Shown here: positions 17,239 through 22,074 of the stretch, one piece after another
Layout: the number at the start of each line of letters is the position of its first letter
Numbering within the stretch: the first letter of the stretch is position 1
Virus record (IMG/VR): IMGVR_UViG_3300008448_000746
Coordinates: 1 to 22,074 of that record
Direction: 5' to 3' (one strand)
Source of the DNA: a virus
DNA: 22,074 nt
The notes under the pieces: model-generated
Database searches by the model: none
The model's input: the letters and a program-made list of their open reading frames with translations, nothing else
What the model was told of the DNA's origin: nothing
Program-made: the position numbers and the translations under genes

Positions 17239-17345
17239 TTTGACAATTTTTGAATCAACCTTTCTAATTGAGCCTCACTTACTACTATTTTTTTCGGTTT
17301 GGTCTCTTTTATTTGAGTTGTCGTTTTTTTATTTTTATTATCCAT
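17235..17345 (-). CDS. Small 36-aa protein between sheath and HAD genes
   Basis: A 37-codon ORF starts at ATG 17345, three bases after the sheath stop, and ends in TGA overlapping the HAD start as ATGA. The first 19 residues are Lys/Thr-rich and probably disordered. The rest (KIVVSEAQLERLIQKLSK) is one strand followed by a short amphipathic helix. I recall, without having checked, a similar V-x-E-x-Q-L-x-R-L-I element at the start of other phage proteins. The tight fit between two coupled genes favours real translation. It may alternatively act mainly as a coupling leader for the HAD gene. No function is assigned. Confidence 0.6.
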   Translation of the reverse strand: MDNKNKKTTTQIKETKPKKIVVSEAQLERLIQKLSK

Positions 17346-17348
17346 ACG

Positions 17349-20300
17349 TTAGATATTTTCAAATGACGCACCTGTTGGAGTAATGTAGAATGTTATGTCG
17401 ATGAATTCCAACGCTCTTGTAGGTTTGATATAAATCGAACCAACCAATCTATTAGCATCCAAGTCTTCAGGTGTATTTCTTACAGTCACTCTGAAATCAT
17501 AAAGACCTCTATCTCTTCTAATTGAATCCAAAATAGGATTAACAGCATCCAAGAATTGTTGTCTTACAATATCGTCGTTTTGTTCGAATAGTAATCTTAC
17601 AGATACCGCAGAAATCAACTTACGTGCTTGTAATAACAATCTTCTTACGTTGATTCTATCAAGTGCCGATTGTGCGATTTGTAGAGTTTTATTACCCCAA
17701 ATTACAGTTCCTACGTCTGAGAAAGTCGCGATTGGATTGATTCTTCCTTCGTAAAGAACATCTCTGTCTTCTTGTGAAAGTTTCTTTCTTGCTTTGACAG
17801 CATTTACAAGACCTCTTGTATAACCCGCAGTTGCGAACCAAGGGAAAGCAACATTATCGGTAAGTGCCAAGTTTCTTGTTACTTCCGCAGTTGGTGGAAT
17901 ATAGATTTGTGTATTATTCACCGTGTCTCTTGTCAACACCCAAGGATAGTAAGTTGCGGTATAGTTTGAATCAATATTTGAGTTTACTAAGTTATCAACC
18001 GCAGATTGTGGTAATATTTGGTCTTGAGTATCATTTGTATTCGGTACGAACATTTCCCAGTCTGGTGTTGTTACCAAATATATTGAGTCCGCCCTATCAA
18101 ATTCTACAATATTAACCGCTTGATTTACCAATAATGAGTTGTTTACATAATCAATACCAGGTGTTACAAAAACGTTGATGTTTACTGCCTCAGGGTTAGA
18201 CATAGTTTCCATACCCAACAAGTATGCGTAGTAGTCTGTGTTAGCGTAATCCACAGTATTTTGGTCAATTGTGATTTGTTTGAAAGTACCACTTCCTGTT
18301 GCGGATGGGTATCTAGAATTAGGACAAGCCCCTTTCTTATATCCGGTACCACCTAAAATGAATCTGTCTGTATTTGTTCTTGATTCAGTATAGATATCCC
18401 AACCATCAAAACCACCTGCTGGTAATAAAGTGAATTTTCTTGCGAATGTTCTGAAGTATGGATTATCTGAGTTTTCAGGTTCAGATTGGAATGTTGCATC
18501 CCCGACGAAGAATTCAGGTGTACCACTTGTTTGATAAGTGTTTGATATTGTAATCGCACTAGCCTCTTTATCCATGTGGAATCCTCTAACTTTGTAATCC
18601 CAAGAATCTTGAGTTGCTTCAATACAAAGATTTCCAGCTCTTACCTTTCCTTTGTAATCAAAGAAATCTCCATCGAATCCAACTCTATCTGAAATACCCA
18701 AATAAGTTCTTCTAACATTGTCACCATTAGTTGTTAAACTTATTCCAGCACCTATTGGTGTGTTAAATGGTGGTTCAAAAATAGTAGTGCCAGGGTCTTC
18801 GTATTTTGTTTTATAGATTACGAACGGTGGTTTATTAACTGTGTATCCACTATATGTTCTCATTACATATCCTTCGAAACCACAAGGTAATGAATCAACC
18901 GGTGCATCCGTGTTCATCTCAACCATTACAAATTTAGAAATTAAAGAATATTCACCATTTGTAGAACCAATTCTTTTTGCAACATAATTGTTTAAGTTAG
19001 GATTCATCGAACATTGTGTGAATTTTTCAATCACAACAGGATTTTGGTCTGAGTCATAGTAATCTCTTACAAGAACGTCGAATGTATTATTTACAAAGGA
19101 CATATTAGCCAAAGAGATTTTGATTTCTCTGTTTGCTGAATTACCATCAGAAATTGTTCTGAACTTGAATAATCTGAACACGGTGTCTCCTCGAACTTCC
19201 GAAACCACCCAAGGTGTTTCAGGTGTTTGGTATTGTTCCAAATAATTTCCTAATGATGTAGTTGAACCACTTCTAGCAGATTCTAATGGAATTAAATTAC
19301 AATTAAGACCTCTGATGTATCCTTTATTATATGCGTAATTAAGTAAGTTTGAATAACTTTCTTCAACAAACAAAGGAACCTCTGTCTTTGGTTTGTCAAA
19401 ATTAGAAACACCAAATACTTTGGAAATATAATTTGTATTGGAGTTCAATAGTGATGTTTCAAATTGGAACGTTTGATTAGTTCTAGTCAAACCTGATAAT
19501 TTGAAAGTTGAATATGGATTAGAAGAAACTCCTGAATATGAACCCGTACAAATCATATTTACATTTGAAATTGTGGGAACTTCGTAAACAGGCCCATTAT
19601 CTGATATGTATGCCGATTTACCTCTCGAACGTAGAGTTGCAACAACTAAATTCTCGTAATCAGAAAAGGATGTACCTGAATATTCAAAGAAAACTACATC
19701 CATGTACCCTTGGATATCAGATAGACCAATTGAGAGAGCTTGTGTTGGTGTTTGTATAATATAGAAACCTAAACCAGTGTAAGAACCATTAGAATTATCA
19801 AAAGTTGCATAATACCAAGGGTCATTATCACTACTTGGAAGAGTGTTCGCTGATAAAGAAACCGCATTTACACCGAAAACATTTGTTTGTGCAGTATATG
19901 AAGATAAACCATCATAGTTAGAACTTGGTATAGAACCCCAGAAATGAACTATTGGTTCATCCACTGAAACTGTAGTATCTTCATAATATGATATTATATC
20001 AGAAATCCAATCTTTCACATCATCTACAATCGTAGATGTACTACCATCTATTTTTCTATAACTTTCATATATGTCAATTCCTGTCAAAGTTGACGCAAGT
20101 GTAGTTTCATCAAAACCAAAAGAATAAGTATTAAAACTACCACTAGACGTATCAGCACTGAACTGAATCGTACTTGGTGCCCCCGCGTTTGTTGTACCAT
20201 TATAACCTATTGTACTTGCATCGACATTCGCGATAGTTTTAATAGACCAAGATGGACCCGCATCATACCCTGATAGACCGAGGATTCTTGATACGAATAA

Positions 20301-20567
20301 TTGATTTGATTGTTGTAAATACGCCTTAGCAATATATGCCGCCTCATATTTAGGAATTTGTGTGTTCACAAATTTTTCTGGAGATGTCCCTCCGAATATT
20401 GTTTGAAATTCGTCATAGTTCTTGATGAAAATTGGTTCGAAAGCTGGACCCTTAAGAGTCTCACCCACAATACCCAACGTTGTAACACCAACACTAGAAG
20501 CAACAAAAGTCAAATCAACTTCAGATGTGTAAACTCCAGGAGAAACGAAAACTTTACTGTTTGCCAT
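17349..20567 (-). CDS. Tail sheath protein (gp18-like), 1072 aa
   Basis: This is the contractile sheath subunit that surrounds the tube and drives it through the envelope. The N-terminus (VFVSPGVYTSEVDLT, then LGIVGETLKGPAFEPIFIKN, and the YDEFQTIFGG segment) and the C-terminus (residues about 950-1072: EGRINPIATFSDVGTVIWGN, NVRRLLLQARKLISAV, RNTPEDLDANRLVGSIYIKP) are classical for gp18-type sheath proteins. At 1072 residues it is about 400 longer than T4 gp18 (659). The excess lies in the Ser/Thr/Tyr/Asn-rich, beta-rich middle, roughly residues 110-800. This would form outward-facing protrusion domains. The start is ATG 20567 behind an A-rich leader with no Shine-Dalgarno sequence. A TATTTAT motif lies 35 bases upstream. 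The stop is 3 bases before the 36-aa gene, so sheath, 36-aa, HAD and tube genes probably share a transcript. Confidence 0.93.
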   Translation of the reverse strand: MANSKVFVSPGVYTSEVDLTFVASSVGVTTLGIVGETLKGPAFEPIFIKNYDEFQTIFGGTSPEKFVNTQIPKYEAAYIAKAYLQQSNQLFVSRILGLSGYDAGPSWSIKTIANVDASTIGYNGTTNAGAPSTIQFSADTSSGSFNTYSFGFDETTLASTLTGIDIYESYRKIDGSTSTIVDDVKDWISDIISYYEDTTVSVDEPIVHFWGSIPSSNYDGLSSYTAQTNVFGVNAVSLSANTLPSSDNDPWYYATFDNSNGSYTGLGFYIIQTPTQALSIGLSDIQGYMDVVFFEYSGTSFSDYENLVVATLRSRGKSAYISDNGPVYEVPTISNVNMICTGSYSGVSSNPYSTFKLSGLTRTNQTFQFETSLLNSNTNYISKVFGVSNFDKPKTEVPLFVEESYSNLLNYAYNKGYIRGLNCNLIPLESARSGSTTSLGNYLEQYQTPETPWVVSEVRGDTVFRLFKFRTISDGNSANREIKISLANMSFVNNTFDVLVRDYYDSDQNPVVIEKFTQCSMNPNLNNYVAKRIGSTNGEYSLISKFVMVEMNTDAPVDSLPCGFEGYVMRTYSGYTVNKPPFVIYKTKYEDPGTTIFEPPFNTPIGAGISLTTNGDNVRRTYLGISDRVGFDGDFFDYKGKVRAGNLCIEATQDSWDYKVRGFHMDKEASAITISNTYQTSGTPEFFVGDATFQSEPENSDNPYFRTFARKFTLLPAGGFDGWDIYTESRTNTDRFILGGTGYKKGACPNSRYPSATGSGTFKQITIDQNTVDYANTDYYAYLLGMETMSNPEAVNINVFVTPGIDYVNNSLLVNQAVNIVEFDRADSIYLVTTPDWEMFVPNTNDTQDQILPQSAVDNLVNSNIDSNYTATYYPWVLTRDTVNNTQIYIPPTAEVTRNLALTDNVAFPWFATAGYTRGLVNAVKARKKLSQEDRDVLYEGRINPIATFSDVGTVIWGNKTLQIAQSALDRINVRRLLLQARKLISAVSVRLLFEQNDDIVRQQFLDAVNPILDSIRRDRGLYDFRVTVRNTPEDLDANRLVGSIYIKPTRALEFIDITFYITPTGASFENI

Positions 20568-20602
20568 TTTTTTTGAGTTTTTTTAGATTTATTATTTTCT
20601 CA

Positions 20603-20609
20603 ATAAATA
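20603..20609 (-). promoter_or_regulatory. TATTTAT motif upstream of the sheath gene
   Basis: The minus strand reads TAATATTTATT 35 bases before ATG 20567. It faces away from the plus-strand copy at 20646-20652, so the two form a divergent pair about 36 bases apart. On the same strand TATAAATA, identical to the T4 late promoter core, is read at 20653-20646 and is an alternative for the sheath promoter. Confidence 0.45.
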
Positions 20610-20645
20610 TTACCTCAAAAACCAAAAACTTTACTTGTTTCAAAA

Positions 20646-20652
20646 TATTTAT
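20646..20652 (+). promoter_or_regulatory. TATTTAT motif upstream of the RHH gene
   Basis: The plus strand reads AATATTTATAAATTA, with TATTTAT 35 bases before ATG 20688. This is the only plus-strand gene, and its motif is on the plus strand too, which supports an orientation-dependent signal. The adjacent bases match those before the tape measure gene. Confidence 0.42.
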
Positions 20653-20657
20653 AAATT

Positions 20658-20682
20658 AGGTAGATTATTTTCTACCTTTTTT
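20658..20682 (+). promoter_or_regulatory. Hairpin plus T-run in the RHH leader (attenuator- or operator-like)
   Basis: Perfect 7-base arms AGGTAGA and TCTACCT enclose a 6-base loop, and six T's follow on the plus strand (20677-20682). The structure ends 5 bases before ATG 20688. It has the form of an intrinsic terminator but sits in front of a gene, so attenuation or operator function is possible. On the minus strand no T-run follows. Confidence 0.5.
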
Positions 20683-20687
20683 ATCTT

Positions 20688-20852
20688 ATGGATTCTAAAG
20701 ACTCAGAAGTAAAAAATTTAAAGATTTCTAAAGAAGTTCACGACATCTTAAAGAGGTATTGTGAAAAAAGAGGGATAAAAATTTATCGTTTTTTAGAAAC
20801 TTTAATTCGTGAAAAGTGTGCTGACAAGAAAGACGTTTATGGTGAAAATTAA
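20688..20852 (+). CDS. Ribbon-helix-helix DNA-binding protein, 54 aa
   Basis: This is the only supported gene on the plus strand. Its 54 residues fit the RHH (Arc/MetJ/CopG) fold. A strand at residues 8-14 (VKNLKIS) would pair in the dimer and contact the DNA major groove. Helix A covers residues 15-28 (KEVHDILKRYCEKR), Gly29 forms the turn, and helix B covers residues 33-45 (YRFLETLIREKCA). The charge is strongly basic. RHH proteins of this size are dimeric repressors or antitoxin-type regulators. No partner toxin is next to it. The gene diverges from the sheath and ends tail-to-tail with the 347-aa gene, sharing the bases TTAA as both stop codons. A TATTTAT motif and a hairpin lie in its leader. 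The fold is a confident reading; the targets are unknown, with its own promoter and the sheath promoter the nearest candidates. Confidence 0.75.
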   Translation: MDSKDSEVKNLKISKEVHDILKRYCEKRGIKIYRFLETLIREKCADKKDVYGEN

Positions 20853-21892
20853 GTGTTGTTGAATGACTCAAACTTAATTTCTGAATCCAACGTGTTATCA
20901 GACTTTGTCACTATAAATTTCACATTATCATTAGTACTGATTTGTATAGTGGTTAAATCGGAACCATAATAATCATTATCTATATAAACATCAAACGATA
21001 ATACGTTTGTGGTATTAAGTAATGACAATGAATCGGTTAGATTGAATGTTTTGATTACTTCGGTAGTACCGGATGGAAAGTTTAATATCACCTCTTTCAT
21101 TTCTTGTGGTTCATTTCTCCCCTTAGTTTTTTTTGTTATCAATCTACCATCAGATTCAAAAATTTGTACAACTCTATTAATCGCAGGACTAACAGTAAAT
21201 TCTTCTTCGTCTATCAAGAATCCCAACATTATAAACTCATAACTCTGAACATAGTATTTTCTTTTGTCCAAGTCCATAACCGATTCATCACTGATATTGT
21301 TCCATATAATAGGAATGTAATGTCCCTTTACTACCGTATACGCCTGACGAGACGCAAATTTTCCAAGTACCACTTGATTGAACTTATTTAATTCTCTCAT
21401 TCTATTACACACAATTTTCACTTGGTATGTAATGTCGACAGGAATTGGTTGAGGTATTTTGTATACATCAGCACCTATTTTTTTTCCGTCCCATGTTGGT
21501 ACTGTTGCGTAAAAATATTGTCTTCTATTTGGTATGTTATAAAGTGTGGCAGGATTTGTTCCAAACTTAACTTCAGGAGTCCTTACTGTTGTAATAAATG
21601 GTGGTTTTACGTTGAAATCTAAATCAACAAAATTCCATGTTTCGGTAAACTGAGCCCAATTTTGTGTTGTGATTATTATATCTACCGTTGGCACTGTCAT
21701 TCCCTCAACAACTAATCCCAAATCGTTTTTAACGAAATCCAAAAAACCTTTATCTAAATCCGCATGTAAAATTGATTTAGGTAAGAATGTTCCATCTTGA
21801 TTAATTTTTTCCAACAACTCTTCTCTTCTTGGAAATAGAGTTTTCGGATAATTAAGTGGTAAGTGTTTTTTTATTTTTTTCGGAAATGCCAT
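20849..21892 (-). CDS. Neck or tail-completion protein, 347 aa (function tentative)
   Basis: The gene lies just upstream of the sheath gene in transcription order, where neck, tail terminator or sheath-cap proteins (T4 gp15 or gp3 roles) are expected. It has a basic N-terminus (MAFPKKIKKHLPLNYPK) and a mixed region. A central block of alternating strand and helix follows (PVDITYQVKIVCNRMRELNK, then FASRQAYTVVKGHYIPI) with the periodicity of tail-terminator folds. The YEFIMLGFLIDEEEF segment ends this core. Residues about 265-347 form a beta-rich Asn/Asp/Thr-rich extension that could be a separate small domain. No signal peptide or membrane segment is seen. ATG 21892 is one base after the stop of the partial upstream gene, so the two are coupled. 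It is certain as a gene; the role rests on position and general look. Confidence 0.8.
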   Translation of the reverse strand: MAFPKKIKKHLPLNYPKTLFPRREELLEKINQDGTFLPKSILHADLDKGFLDFVKNDLGLVVEGMTVPTVDIIITTQNWAQFTETWNFVDLDFNVKPPFITTVRTPEVKFGTNPATLYNIPNRRQYFYATVPTWDGKKIGADVYKIPQPIPVDITYQVKIVCNRMRELNKFNQVVLGKFASRQAYTVVKGHYIPIIWNNISDESVMDLDKRKYYVQSYEFIMLGFLIDEEEFTVSPAINRVVQIFESDGRLITKKTKGRNEPQEMKEVILNFPSGTTEVIKTFNLTDSLSLLNTTNVLSFDVYIDNDYYGSDLTTIQISTNDNVKFIVTKSDNTLDSEIKFESFNNT

Positions 21893-21893
21893 C

Positions 21894-22074
21894 TTATAAT
21901 CCTCTAAATTCGTTATCTGTCACAGGAGCCGCTGTTATTGTTCTGTAAAATGGTTTGTATCCCGCATAAGTATGTTTGTTATCTGAAACAACACGACCAT
22001 CATCTATTACGGAATAATATCTAACTCTTGTTTCTGATTCATAATATCCGATATAGTCACCAAATGCAATATCA
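21894..22074 (-). CDS. C-terminal end of an upstream neck/connector-type protein (partial)
   Basis: The minus strand has an open frame from the right edge to a TAA at 21894-21896, encoding the last 59 residues. The end of the protein is rich in Tyr, Arg and Asp (YIGYYESETRVRYYSVIDDG) and finishes TDNEFRGL. The next ATG follows after one base, so both genes are on one message. The start and most of the protein are outside the window. Its position upstream of the presumed terminator or neck gene suggests a neck or head-tail connector role, but the fragment is too short to identify. Confidence 0.7.
   Translation of the reverse strand, partial: DIAFGDYIGYYESETRVRYYSVIDDGRVVSDNKHTYAGYKPFYRTITAAPVTDNEFRGL

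Noticed and set aside
19538-19759. 73-aa plus-strand ORF inside the sheath gene
   Set aside because: It is an antisense frame of a well-supported sheath gene, with no recognisable domain and no promoter motif.
1-22074. tRNA genes, CRISPR arrays, insertion sequences, integrase or attachment sites
   Set aside because: I looked for cloverleaf-like GC-richer stretches, regular repeats, transposase motifs and long direct repeats and saw none. The window is almost fully coding with gaps below 130 bases.

Overview
The window is an AT-rich stretch from the tail-morphogenesis region of a contractile-tailed phage or prophage (myovirus-type Caudoviricetes, distantly T4-like). Recognisable parts are a gp18-type sheath, a gp19-type tube of 162 aa, a tape measure protein, gp26/gp51-like assembly chaperones, a gp53/LysM-like baseplate protein and two very large baseplate proteins of 1538 and 2132 aa. 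No ribosomal RNA, tRNA, CRISPR, transposase or host housekeeping gene was seen. Start codons sit behind A-rich leaders without Shine-Dalgarno sequences. That fits a phage of Bacteroidota, but the host cannot be proven from this window.

All structural genes lie on the minus strand and read from right to left. The order is: end of a neck/connector-type gene (truncated at the right edge); 347-aa neck or tail-completion protein; sheath; 36-aa small protein; HAD-family phosphatase; tube; a strong intrinsic terminator; 252-aa chaperone; 63-aa overlapping chaperone segment; tape measure; 1538-aa baseplate protein with an OmpA-like domain; 107-aa LysM-like baseplate protein; 2132-aa baseplate/hub protein; 75-aa protein; and a coiled-coil, Pro/Ala-rich protein truncated at the left edge. 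Genes are tightly packed, with 4- to 11-base overlaps or gaps of a few bases inside sub-operons.

The only plus-strand gene I support is a 54-aa ribbon-helix-helix (RHH) protein at 20688-20852. It lies between the 347-aa gene and the sheath, diverges from the sheath, and shares a TTAA stop overlap with the 347-aa gene. It is a candidate DNA-binding regulator embedded in the structural cluster.

Features worth following up: (1) a TATTTAT motif in the correct orientation 14-35 bases upstream of each of six transcription-unit starts (five minus, one plus), a candidate phage promoter; (2) a likely programmed +1 frameshift joining the two chaperone ORFs just before the tape measure gene, with UUU-UUU-CGG arranged like the bacterial prfB site; (3) the RHH gene with a hairpin-plus-T-run in its leader and related AGGTA/TACCT inverted repeats; (4) an OmpA-like domain in a baseplate protein that keeps the Arg but lacks the Asp of the peptidoglycan-binding motif; (5) a HAD phosphatase and a 36-aa peptide placed between sheath and tube.

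The inferred assembly logic is standard for long contractile tails. The tube polymerises on a tape measure loaded by the chaperone pair. The sheath stacks around the tube, the 347-aa protein and its upstream neighbour cap the top, and the large downstream proteins build the hub and baseplate.
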